NCBI RefSeq assembly: GCF_007565055.1
Contig: NC_044559.1
Coordinates: 101,144,759-101,208,758, forward strand
Length of the DNA stretch: 64,000 nucleotides
Direction of reading: 5' to 3'
Origin: Rhinopithecus roxellana
Lineage: Eukaryota > Chordata > Mammalia > Primates > Cercopithecidae
Shown here: piece by piece, positions 33,128 through 44,480 of the stretch
Numbering within the stretch: position 1 is the first letter of the stretch
Layout of the letters: each line of letters opens with the position of its first letter
Translations under genes and position numbers: made by a program
Notes under the pieces: model-generated
The model's input: only the letters and a program-made list of their open reading frames with translations
Database searches by the model: none
Told to the model about the DNA's origin: nothing

Positions 33128-36018
33128 ATATTTGTGCTCTTCTTTTGCTACTGCCTTAGAAGCGTCTAATTCATCCAGCATATTTGGAGCTAATTGTATT
33201 AACTGCTGAACAACAATTTCAGTTACAGTGGGTGACAGAATCAAATTCTTTCACATTATCTTAGTCCCTGGAAATAGGTTAGTGGACCAGAGTCATCTTG
33301 TTAATTTGCAGAAATGGCTGAGAGAGGGATCCATTCCAAATCTTATCCATTAACTCCATGGAAACCGGATTGAATCCATGTTCTTTACATAGAGTGGAAA
33401 TGATACTTGGGATGTTCCACAGTCTGAAATCCAGCCCTATAATAAGAACCATGTTGCTGATGTCAGCAGCTAGGAAGCTGCAGGGTATTGAAAGACTTTG
33501 GGACTCTAGCATCCACTCGTATTTATAGCAATGTTGCTTTTTTACCCTTGAAATGACACATCATCTTAGAATTTTAAAGAGAGTTCCAAATCTGAGCTGG
33601 CTGAGTCCATTTGCAAGCCCGTGGAGGAGCTGTGCTATTGAAGAAGTAGCTGCCACCTTACAAATGAGGAAGAGAGTTACATCAGAAACTACTCATCCAC
33701 AAATTTCTTTAGAAGTAGGATCTTCAGACAGACCGTTCTCAGACACTGGAGGAAGTCTAAGTCTTTGGAACCCACCACAATATAAGTGAAGGAGACAAAT
33801 TCTTTCACGTGTGGCCAGTGAAATAAGAGCTAACTGAACTTGACAAAATATCAAAACATTTCCAGGAAATATACAAGATACAGATGACCAGCTACTAAAC
33901 GTAGGTATACATGTCTCATTGTACATCCTTTTAGATAAATAGTATGGAAAAATAGTACCTAATATCTCTTTGGATGATTCTGTTCTGGAATCACCTAAAT
34001 GAGATGAAAATTGTCATCTGTTATGAATGAGAATAATAACCTCACAAAGTAATTTTTATCCTAAATTCAGATTCTGTCTGCTTTTCCCTCCCCTCTCTTT
34101 CCACATGCTGTAATGGGATAAATGATGTTTTCAATCAGGGAGGGATGGGAAAAATTAAGAAGTTTTAGGAAAAGTATATCCTGAATTTCCAAAAGCTGTC
34201 TAGGTCAGTCGAGAGTCTAGTCAGAAAGTGTATTCATCCTGCCTGGATATTTCCATTGATGGCGGAAGCGAGGCAGGGACAGCTGAAAATGATTACACTC
34301 GTGACCCTTTCCCAGGGAGATCCTAAAGTCGAAGGTATTTGGAGGCTCGCAGTTTGTTACCATTCTGCCTTTATTTCTCTGGGTAAGCAGTCATGCTGAA
34401 TGAATTTGTGATTCACTTAATAAACACTTGGGGGAATGATTTCTTGCTTCCTCGAGCCATGTTTTTTAATCTGGTCTACACCACCCTTCAAAATATGGAA
34501 GAAAAAATATCCTTCATAAACCAAATGACTGTTTTTCTCAACATGGGTGAAGAATGTTTTCATTCTGTACGTGTTATGGAAAAGAGTATGCAGAAGCAGG
34601 ATGGCCACTAAATTCAGAGTCAGCCCTACCTGTCAGTGGGTGGGGGGTGGTTTGAGAAGTGTAATAAAGTCTAGAAATGTAAGGTCATATTATTCCTTCT
34701 CTGTTTGGTGAACCCATCAGACTCCATAATAGTCCTCGACTGGTGTCCCAAGAACACTGCTCCACAATTGAGAAAATACACTACCCAATCCCCTCAAGAA
34801 GGCTTGATCATCTTAGACATGCATTCTTTCTCTTTCAAAACTTGTGTAAAACTATATAGTGTAACGACTGCATATTCTCTTTTGCAAAAAACAAAACAGG
34901 GAACTTATATTCTGCTTATATTGAAGCTGAATGATTTGCTTCTCCCACTCAGCTGAGCTCCTACACTCAGGTGGGCTTCAGCCAACTTGGTCTGTATGCT
35001 TTTCAGGTGAAATGCCCAGATGGTCCAAATAACCAACTTCAACCAGTTATCCCGTGGTTTTGCATGCAGATGTTTTGCTTAAGTAAATCCTATAGCATAT
35101 TAGTTGCAACATTTTATTGATCTTTTAGCAAAAAAGTTTCTGAGGACACAATTTTAGTTTTCATAGAAGGGCAATGTGCAATGTTTTCCCGATGTTCTGT
35201 GTAATGCAGCTTAATCTAGATTATTCTGTTGACAGATCATATTGTATGTAAAAAGAAGATAGGTGCAAGTTCAAATTCAGAGTTGCTGGTTTTACAGTAG
35301 TATTCTATTACGTATTTATATGCTTCTAAAGATCACTAGTCTTCGAGCAAACCAGTTGTTTAAGGATACTATAGCATTGCCAAATAGCCAAACAATGTTT
35401 CACTATCGGTTATAGCATCTGAACTTTCCTGCAGAAATTCACTTACTTATTTTACTTAAGACAATGAGAAGGAAAAATTAGAATGTTCCAACATCATAAG
35501 ACTCCTTTTGTGGGGAATCCATTGCTGACTGTGCCTGCAATAAAACATTCGCAGACCTGGCTTTCCTGTGCAGGGAATTTTATTGGTTTCACAGATACCT
35601 GTGTCAGTGCTGAAAGAGAATATCATACAACATGCAGGCTTCGTGTGACCATTTAAGCTTTATTTAAACAATCACAGTGAGGTGTTTTCAATTTAGCAAC
35701 TATAAAATGTATTATATATTTCCAATTAGATGGGTTTTAGTTTTGAAAGATGCTTAATTCATCTCCTAGAACTTACCACTTTAGGCTTTACTTTCCTTTA
35801 TCTCTCTTCTGTTACTAAGAACTCTTTTATTTTATTTCCTTCTATCCAAGATATTTTTTCTCCTATTACAGCTTTCCCTTTTACCTCCCTGTTAGCCTAG
35901 TTGTTCAGTAGAATATTCATTCCTCCAGTGTAGTTTTGTCCCAGTTGTACAGTATAGAGTAGCAGGGATGGTGGTGATAGTAGTTGTACATCACAAAGAA
36001 TAAGTTGTAATAATAACA
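33128..36018. other. Unique non-coding stretch
   Basis: No recognised gene. An antisense 77-aa frame at 33279-33512 has protein-like composition (MLESQSLSIPCSFLAADIS...), but I cannot assign it to a family, and the adjacent sequence has stops in every frame. GATGGCGGAAGCG at 34258-34270 looks like a joined YY1 and ETS site. The rest shows nothing I can name. Confidence 0.45.
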
Positions 36019-36075
36019 TTAGGTTGGTGCCATTACTTTTAATGGCAAAACCTGCAATTATGTTTGCACCAATCT
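36019..36075. mobile_element. MADE1 mariner MITE with deleted arm
   Basis: The left end TTAGGTTGGTGC joins directly to CATTACTTTTAATGGCAAAA, then CCTGCAATTATGTTTGCACC AATCT. MADE1 is the 80-bp palindromic MITE mobilised by Hsmar1-type transposase. Here about 20 bp of the left arm is missing, so the long stem that gives rise to the miR-548 family cannot form fully. Confidence 0.85.
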
Positions 36076-36087
36076 CATAATAGTAAC

Positions 36088-36177
36088 AATAGCTCCTGTA
36101 GTGGAAATAGCTTGTATTTGTCTTCCTAGTGGACAATAGGAAATCAAATAAAAGCTATTTCCACTACAGGGGCTATT
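36088..36177. other. 90-nt near-perfect hairpin (41-bp arms, 8-nt loop)
   Basis: The arms at 36088-36128 and 36137-36177 are reverse complements at 37 of 41 positions, and one mismatch is a G-U wobble in RNA. The longest uninterrupted paired run is 19 bp, CCTGTAGTGGAAATAGCTT. The loop is GTGGACAA. I recognise no transposon family in it. It starts 12 bp after the MADE1 copy. It could be a folded transcript or a template-switch palindrome; size and shape resemble a pre-miRNA. Confidence 0.8.
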
Positions 36178-36604
36178 TACCCATTTGGAGACTTGACATT
36201 CCCTTACTCTCAATCTACATAAACCCCAAACCCAGGCCTGACCAACTAGAGCATTCCATACCCTGGCCACAGTGACTAATTCCGGGCTGGAAGTGTGATG
36301 CAACCAGGCAATGAAGCCCCATTCCAGGATCCTCAGAAAACTTTTGGGATCTTTTTCTCCTGTGGTTTCTCAGCTGGGAAGATGTCTCAGCATTCATCTT
36401 GCCATTTCATGAGGACAATCTGCCTGAAAATGAAACCAATCAGAGACTACAGAGCCAAGACTACAGAGCCAAGTGATTAGAGAGAACTCATAGTGAGGAC
36501 CATGGATGAGCTCCTGGCCCAGATGCTGGGCCTTTTTCGCTTAAGTTAAGTTGAACTAGGCTTCTGTCACTTGCTACTAGAGGAAACCTCACTGATAAAG
36601 AGGT
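36178..36604. other. Decayed repeat-like stretch
   Basis: The 3' part (ATGAGCTCCTGGCCCAGATG, GGCCTTTTTCGCTTAAGTTA AG, TAGGCTTCTGTCACTTGCTA) has a phrase order common at the ends of old mammalian repeats, but I cannot name it. A 14-bp tandem duplication, GACTACAGAGCCAA twice, lies at 36446-36473. Confidence 0.35.
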
Positions 36605-36795
36605 AACTGTGTCATTTATTGAGCACTGCTTGCGTGCCAGGCACCAGAATAAGTACATTAATAGATGTAGTCTAATTTAATCCACACAACAGACTTATAT
36701 TTGCTGCAATTTTGTAGATGAGGAGACGGAGATTTGAAGAGGTGGAGTAATTCTGAGGCTATCCAGCTGGTACGGAACACCAGAGCCTCAGCACT
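36605..36795 (-). repeat. MIR SINE, antisense
   Basis: TTATTGAGCACTGCTTGCGT GCCAGGCACC, TTTGTAGATGAGGAGACGGA G and GAGGCTATCCAGCTGGTACG occur in antisense MIR order. Confidence 0.7.
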
Positions 36796-37819
36796 GGTAA
36801 TATTGATAAGGCTGAATTTAGCAAGATGGCCTGGGACATTAACTCAAAATATTCAGGCTGGAGGGCTGCCATTGCCTAGTCACTAGGGCCCTGAAAGCAT
36901 TGATGTAGGCATTCTGGAGCATCCATCAAGTCTTTATGGAGCTGGTTTTGGCAGAGATGCCCATAGATGAAATCAAAGCCAGACAGGATATTTTGCTTAT
37001 TTAGCCACGGGGCCAGTTAGATCCTGGAATTCTCCATGGGGAACAAGAGTGAGTACAGTCAGTTCCAAGACTTCTGTGAAAAGACAGTATGTATATCAGG
37101 CTACATATATTATAGTTCCTCAACTCTTGAGAGAATTAAGGGGCCTCCTTAGGGGTCTGAGCTAAGCCCAAATTGGCTTAAATAACTGGTGAGAAGATGA
37201 GGCACAGGTTCACCCTAGAGTCCATCCCAGCCAGCATTTGTGGCTTGCAATTGATTTGTCATGGTCTGGCCCAGGGCAAAGTGAGGTCATTGTGGTGAAG
37301 GTAAAAAATAATCCAAATGCATTCACCATGACAGGCCTGGGCCTGTTTGCCCTCATATCTATTCCTTGCCCTTCCTCTGCTCTGTCCTTGCTGTGGGGCT
37401 GACCCCTGTGGGCTGCCTTCCCCAGGCTCCTGTGTGAGATGGCTTCTGCCCGGTGCAGTCAACAACAGGCACTGGTGAGGCATTGGCAGTGGGGAATGAG
37501 GGTAAGTTTGGGTGTTTCTCCCTCGCATTCTCTGCCTCAAACTCATTCTGCAGCAACAGCTGGGTCTCCTCCATAGCTCCAGATTCCACAGATCAGGCCC
37601 ACCCTGGTTCCACCTCTGCCTCCTCATCCCAGTCTCAGTGCCTCTGGAAATGCTGCTTTCAACCTACGGGCCATGGAGGGCCTCCTGCTGTTGCTCATCT
37701 CCGGGTCATTGGATTATCCTTCCTTGGCATCTCACCTCCGTAACTAATTCCTGTTGGAAATGCTTATAGCGTTTCTTGTTTTCTTGGTTAGCCAAAGGCC
37801 CAAAATGCAACCCCTTCTT
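36796..37819. other. Mostly unique stretch with possible old repeat
   Basis: About 37380-37760 (GCTCCTGTGTGAGATGGCTT, CAGGCACTGGTGAGGCATTG, CCTCCTGCTGTTGCTCATCT) resembles a common mammalian repeat whose class I cannot fix. The overlapping 122-aa and 76-aa antisense frames and 96-aa sense frame share the same DNA and match no protein I know. No gene is called. Confidence 0.35.
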
Positions 37820-37910
37820 GAGAGCAGCAACCCTACCTTTGAGCACCCTCCTGTAGTAGGTGCTTAAAAATACATAGGTTGCTTAGTTGGTTGATGGAAA
37901 CTCTTGCCAG
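37820..37910 (+). repeat. L2 3'-tail fragment
   Basis: GAGAGCAGCAACCCTACCTT TGAGC and CTGTAGTAGGTGCTTAAAAA TAC follow the L2 end layout. Confidence 0.4.
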
Positions 37911-40900
37911 CCTAACCCATCCATTAGCATGTTCTGCTTTCACAGAACTGCTCAGTGGAATCAGAGATCCTGTTTTCAGCCTCATTTTAGTGGGCTGGTC
38001 CTTTTGACTTCCTACTTACTCCTTTGCAGGCTGGTAGGAGCTGAGCAATAGGAGTCTTTCCTGAAAATCTTTCCATCTTCTCAGTAATCATATTAAGTAT
38101 CTGATTTTGTGTAGGCTGGCCAGAGAAAACACACTTCCCTTTCCACTGAAGGCAAGGCATCTCATCATGACTCCTTGCTGCAATTGCTTTTTTTTAACTT
38201 AAGAGACAAGTCTGATTTACACGGAAAACGGTGGTTGTGGTTTATGGACTGAGCATACTAATTCCCATTTAATGCAGCAAACTTCGGGGGTAGGTTGTCA
38301 TCTGAATGGAGATGAGTCACTGTATTCTTCAACCATATACTGAAAAATACCCACCATTATTTTTAAATGTTAAAAAACATTTCTTTTAAGCCATTTCTTC
38401 AGAGTAAAGTGAACCTGAATTCCTTGATTGTGTGCCTGAGAGGGTCAGGAAATTCATCTTTTGTCTCAGCCTTACACATCTGCCCACCCTAGCCTCCAGA
38501 ACTCCACATTTCCTATCCAAATCGTTCTTGTTGGTTTATTTGAACATCCCTCAGGAAGAAACCCAGAAGGTTCCACTTGGGCATGTGGGGTCATTGGCGC
38601 AGCTGACTCGAGTTGGCTGAGCCAACAGTGCTACTTTGGTGGAGTGTTTTGTTGGCTGGATCATCTGCAATGGGGGTTGGCCAGCGCGGGAGAACTTGGG
38701 AGTGTCCACAGGAAGTGGATATTTCCTGACCAGCTCATCCCTTGCTGACTCTCCAGCATTTTCTTGTCTACAACTAAAACGTTTTGCCTTGTATGTTCCT
38801 GCCCAAGGCCTCTTGAGACAGTGGGTGGGTTTTTTTTTCTTTTATTTTTCAACTTGTGCCAAATGTGTCAAGAGTTAGGTCCATAATGCATATATCTTGG
38901 CCCCAGTCTTTTAGGGATGTGGCTTCTCTGTTTCTGACACAGGCTGCTGCACAGTAACCATATGTGTCTGAAATCTCAACCCTTTAAACAATTTTGGCTT
39001 GGTGCTTCTGTAGAAATGATAGCCTCATTAAAAAGACACCGAGAAGACAGGCCTGATAAACTCTCCCTTTCCTGTGACCTAGGTAAGAATAAAAAGAGAG
39101 TGGGAGCCATCTAGATTGGATGTCCAAGAAGAGGAGTAAAAGGCAGCACCCTTTAGTCTCTTGCTTAGTACCCAGCACTGGCTTCCACTTCATTTCAGAC
39201 TAGGCTGTCTAGATGGGGCCATGGGGCCACTGCATCTGTCTAAAGAGGTTGTGCACTGCTCAGAAAGCACCATTCCCATAAACTCTGATGCTATGCACTG
39301 TGCAACTCACCCAACTGTGCATGGTGGCCTCGTTGTGAAAGTGAGACTTCCCTGGTTTTCCTTGCTACATCTAGACCTAAAACGTCTTCTCTCTCCAACT
39401 TTCTCTTTGTGCAAACTTTTTCTTGCCTTAAAAAAAGAGGGAGTGAGTCTTACCTCAGAAAGCTTTTATGAGACTGAATGAGCTGGCAAAAAAGGGACTT
39501 GCATTACTTGGAAAAAAGTCTTCTCCAAAGACAATGTAGTATTATTTTAAAGTTGGCACTAACAAAATTGCTCCCTGGGAATGAAAAATTTACCCATATG
39601 AGCTGAACTAACTTATTCCATGTGCTGGGAGGACCACAGACATTAGCAAGAGCTAATGTAGTCTGAGGTCCCCAACAAAGAAACTGACTTCAAATCAACC
39701 ATGCTTTGGAAAGTTACGGATTGTAAGTAGCCTTAAAATTATTATTACTTTTCTGTACTAATACAATTCTTGAGTCGAGAATTGTAACATCGAATATTTT
39801 TTAAGTCATCTTCATCAGGAAAGAGAGGAAGCACTGGGGAAAATACTGTAGATTACAAGGGAAGATTGTCTTCAAGTTTCAGGTGGATTCAGAGAGAAGG
39901 GAAGGAGGAGCAGCTCAAAGAAAAGGAAACTCATGGAACCAGTGATGAAGCCAGAGAGGGTTTTTCTGGGGATGGGGGGGCAACCAGATTGGGCTTGAAG
40001 GGAGCAGGGTCTGAGAGCTTAGAAACAGACTCGATGGACGTGAGAAATTGCACAGACAAGGAAAAAGTTTGTTACATTAGTAGGATAAACAGTTGATTGG
40101 AATGGAGACTGTGCATTTGGGGAATGAGAGATAGTGGATTGGTGGCGTAGAATCATGATAGACCACAGACCACAGAGGGCTATGAATGCACTCTGGGGCC
40201 TGCCCAGTGCTCAGAACCCATGGAATGCAAACTTTCCATGGCCTTCAAACCAAGTATGTGGGGAAAACCCTGTTCTTTCACCCAGGTCACAGCCTTAGAG
40301 AATCTAAAACTTTTTTTCCCTGCACAGTCTGGTGCTTCTCTCTATATATAATTTCCCATGTGGGAACACACACTGCTTTGCCAAATAAATAGTCCCTTCC
40401 TATTCAGACTGGAATTTGTTTTTGAAAATATGTTTGTCTCCCAGCAAAGAAAACAAATAGATCATCCTAAAACTGGCATCCTTCAAATTAGAAACCAAAG
40501 CAAGTGGTTTAAAGCAAAGTATTTGTCATTGATAATTAGCACTAACAGCAAAGTTTGTTTTTTTAAAACTTAAGTCTTGAAAGTCTTTTCAAGTGATATT
40601 AAACATTTAGTCAGAACACAGACTTCCCCAAGACACAGGGGTTAATTTTCTGAATCAGCACCTGACTCGGGAACTAGCCAGTGCACTATCAGTAGCCATT
40701 AGGCATTGACTTCATCATGACCTATCTATCTTGGAGGTGGACAGAAGCTCAGTTAACAAGACTTCCTTTCTTTAAATGCAATTTAGCAATTACCTTTCTT
40801 CTTTCACTTGAACTTTCTCTTTGAATCTTATTCCAGTCCCAGAATATTGAAGTTATTCTTCTAAACTAACAAACACAAACACAAATGAACCTAATAGCAA

Positions 40901-41829
40901 ATCCCTTCCAAAGATGTTAGGAAACTAAGATTTTCTTCAACTCATGACTCTAGAAAGGGAGGAAGAGAATACAGCAAACTGGAGAAATCACCCTCATGGA
41001 AGCCAGGAGACAGGGAGGTGATGCTACACAGATGAAAGTAGTGCATAAATGGTACTGGCTGGAAGAGAGAAAAGCCCCCTGGGAGATAAGGCAATGAAGT
41101 TCAGAGAGGTGGGTCAGAATCAAAGGGACAGAGTTTAATAAATAGTCTTATCTTCCTGGAGATGAAACAACTGTAGCCTTTGGGAAGGGAATGACATAGG
41201 AAAATCAGTGTCTGAGAAAACTTATTTCCAGAGAAGTGGGGAAGTTCATGCTATGACTTCAAGAATTGGAGAGATTTCGAAGCCAGTATAACTGGGGATT
41301 AACCAAGGGCTCAAATCCAGTACTTGATAGCAGGCCAGACTGAGAAAGGCTTCTAACATTATCTAAAGGTCTCATAGCATTTTAGAACTAGAATGACCAT
41401 ACTGGAAAAAACTGTTCCGTGGTATCAGTCAGCATTTGGGATTGCTTTACCCAATGTAAGTGATGGGACGTTCACATCAGAGAAGCCTCCCTGTCTTGTC
41501 CCTGCCTCCCCCCAAAACTCTTCCTCTCCATCTTCCTGATGTCATATCCTGGCATCCTAACAGGGGTGGGGGGATTATATAACTGTCTGAAGTAGCGCAG
41601 AACATGAAACAATAAATAAGCTATGTAAATTGCAAAACATGAGTCATGATTCTCTTTGTTCTGTATCTTTATAAATCTATTTTTTTAATTACATATATTT
41701 TTCCTCATCATAGATGTCTAAAACCAAACCAAACCAAACAAACAAACAAAAAAAAACATCTAAGTGCCCTCTCATGGATAAACCGATTTTATTACATCAG
41801 ATTGTGCCTAGGCAACTGCTATTGAAATT
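37911..41829. other. Unique non-coding stretch
   Basis: Nearly 4 kb without a recognised gene or strong repeat. A (CAAAC)n/(CAAA)n tract lies at about 41722-41755. Small frames of up to 106 aa (for example 39161-39481) show no motifs. Confidence 0.55.
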
Positions 41830-42020
41830 ATCGTGAACATTTTTAGAGAGTCCATTGTGTGTCAGGCACTCAAAACTACCTGCTTCTATCTCTATTTTAG
41901 AGATGAGAAAACCAAAAATAGAGAGGTTAAGTGATTTATCCATCGTTGCCCAGTTAGTAATTGTCAGAGCCAGGACTTGAATTTTTGGCTACTTGTGTCT
42001 TTTACCCATTACACTGTACC
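41830..42020 (-). repeat. MIR SINE, antisense
   Basis: GTCCATTGTGTGTCAGGCAC, ATTTTAGAGATGAGAAAACC, GAGAGGTTAAGTGATTTATC and CCAGGACTTGAATTTTTGGC match antisense MIR. Confidence 0.7.
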
Positions 42021-43344
42021 TTCACCCCAGTCTTCCCTGAGAAGAGAACTCTCAAGGGACTCAGCTAAAGCAAGCCTGAAGTTGGCCACCGGCCCTACTA
42101 CCTGCCACTCTCCTGGTTGACACTCCTGTGTTACACATGGAAACTTCCTACAAGTCTCTAGGTGTTAGTAGGCTCTTTCTCTCCTCTACTCACATCCTGG
42201 TCTTTAAAGAATAAATCTTAAAGCTCCTCTGCCCAATCTACAACCCACTCTTGATAATTAAAGAAAGATATTAAAATACAAAACAGCAGCAGGGCCTAGA
42301 GAAGCCTGAAAAACTATTTGTGCTCATAATAACTCTGTAAAAGATCTATGTCCACGTCCATTTTGAGGCACAAAGAATGAAACCGAAACTTTGATAGATA
42401 TATAGGTGATGAAATGGGCTGAGGTTAATCCTGAAAATAGGCATTTACAAATCTTATGGGAGAAGTGTTCTTCTGAGCCTCTAGTCCTCAATCGTGTATT
42501 TTAAGTACTTTCTTCCCTCCAAAGATAAGAGTTAAGTTCTGGGGATAAATATATTGTTTAAATCAGACCTGTGCTATGTGATAGAGGTACAGTGACAAAA
42601 AGACAACATCATGCCCTTTGCAAGCTTACAGACTGATTAAAGAAGAGAATGCAAGAATATAAAAGGTCGGCTCTAAGGTTTGCTTGAAAATAAACATTTT
42701 TATCAAATTATAAAATAATATGATCATTTCAATAAGCGCAGGGAAAATATTCAATAAAAATTTATATTCATTTATATAAGAAACAAAATAAGAAATAACT
42801 CTTGAGAAATAGGAATGAAAAGAAACTTGTCTTGTTTATAAAAAATAGCTACCAAACCCATCAAAAATTGTATTTAATTCTGAAATTTTATAGACATTCT
42901 TATTTAGCTTAGCAATAAGAAAAGATTGCCTCCTACCACAGCTGCTCTTCAACATTGACTTAGCAGTCTTAACCAACACAGGAAAATAAAAAAAAGTTGT
43001 AAAAGAAATGATAAGATTCACAAGAAAGAGATTAACTGTCATTATTTATGGCCTATTTGATAATTTACATTAAAAAGTTGAAACAATGGACAAACTTTTA
43101 TAAATAATAAGTTAGTTCAGCAAGGTAATAGAATACAAAACCAAAATAAAAATTCAATAATAGTATTCAGCAATTTAAAGCAAGCACTTCATGCATTTCA
43201 AAGCACTCATGGATGTTTTCTCATTTACAAAAGCTCACAAAAATCCCATGAGTTTAACACATCAGCAGCAGCAGCAGCAGCAGTGCATTGACTTCATTTG
43301 ACAAATGTGTACGCAAATCAGAGAATTTTTTTTCTCTTTTTAAA
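42021..43344. other. Unique stretch with weak L2 piece
   Basis: No gene. A phrase at 42555-42660 (ATAGAGGTACAGTGACAAAA, CCTTTGCAAGCTTACAGACT) resembles antisense L2. 42660-43200 is AT-rich and unassigned. Confidence 0.45.
43263..43283 (+). repeat. (CAG)7 triplet repeat
   Basis: Seven uninterrupted CAG units in non-coding DNA. They are not inside any plausible exon. Confidence 0.97.
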
Positions 43345-44480
43345 AGCAGGGGTATCAATTAACACGTGGTGATATTCAAATGTTTTGTATTACAGTTCTG
43401 AGTTCTGACAAACATATAATCATATAAGAGCCACCACAATCAAGATATGGAACAGATCCATCATGTCTAAATTAAGATCTTCTGATGCCTCTTTGTAGTT
43501 AGCTCCTGCCTTGCTCCCCAAGCCCCTGATAACTACTAATAGATTCAATCCCACAGTTCTACTTTTCTTTCCTTTAAAAAACAAAAAACTTTAGCCTGCA
43601 TGTAAATGAAATCAAACTGCATGTAGCCTTTTGTATTTGAATTTTTGTTAGCATGTTGCATTTGAGAATCATCTATGTTATAGCACGTAACAGTGGCTAG
43701 TTTCTTTTTATTGCTAAAATATATTTATGTGTTTGTTTATTTGTTTGTATTCCATTGTGTGATGCCCTGAAGTATGTCTAACCATTCACCAGCTGAAGAA
43801 CATTGCACTGTTTCTAAATTTTGGTGATTGAGAACAAAGCTACATAAACATTTGTATACATGTTTTTGTAGGAATATATATATTTTCATTTCTGTTGAGT
43901 AAATGCCCAGCAGGGGATTGCAGGGTCAAATGGTAAGTGTGTTCTTATCTTTATAAAAAAACAGCCAGTGTTTTCTAAAGTGACTGTACCATTCTCTGTT
44001 CCCACCAAGAGTGTATGAAAGTTCAAGTTGTTTCGCATCTTTGTCAACACTTGGTATTGTCAGATTTTTTAACTTTAGCATCCAAAGAGTTGCATATCTT
44101 ATTGTGGTTTTAATTTTCACTTCCCTGATGACTAATGGTATTAAGTACATTTTCATGTTCTTATTTGCCATATATATAACTTGTTTAATGAAGAAAGAAG
44201 AGATGGTGGGAAAAATACCTGTTCAACTTTTAACTCATTTTTAAAAAGTGAGTTGTTTTCTTATTATCGAGTTGTAAGAGTTCTTTACATATTCTGAAAG
44301 CAAGTCCTTTATCAGATATATGTTTTATAAATATTTCTTCCAATCTGTGGTTTATGTTTTCATTTTGTTAACAGTTTCTTTTATAGGGCAAAAACTTTTA
44401 ATATTATGATGTTCAATTTATTATTTTTTCTTTTATGAATTGGGCTTTTGGTATTAAAAAACTTTTAGTTTTTTTAATGT
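43345..44480 (-). mobile_element. Old L1M LINE, antisense
   Basis: CAGCAGGGGATTGCAGGGTC AAATGG, CCATTCTCTGTTCCCACCAA and CAAGTCCTTTATCAGATATA are the antisense ORF2 C-terminal and 3' region of a mammalian-wide L1. An antisense 81-aa frame at 43926-44171 still shows VIREVKIKTTIRY, the ORF2p C-terminal motif. The element is heavily degraded. Confidence 0.8.

Noticed and set aside
37259..37627. 122-aa antisense frame with overlapping frames on both strands
   Set aside because: Three frames compete for the same DNA, composition is GC-driven and no family is recognisable; the region may be an old repeat.
43263..43283. CAG repeat considered as a polyglutamine exon
   Set aside because: Only seven units, in DNA with no surrounding open frame or splice context.
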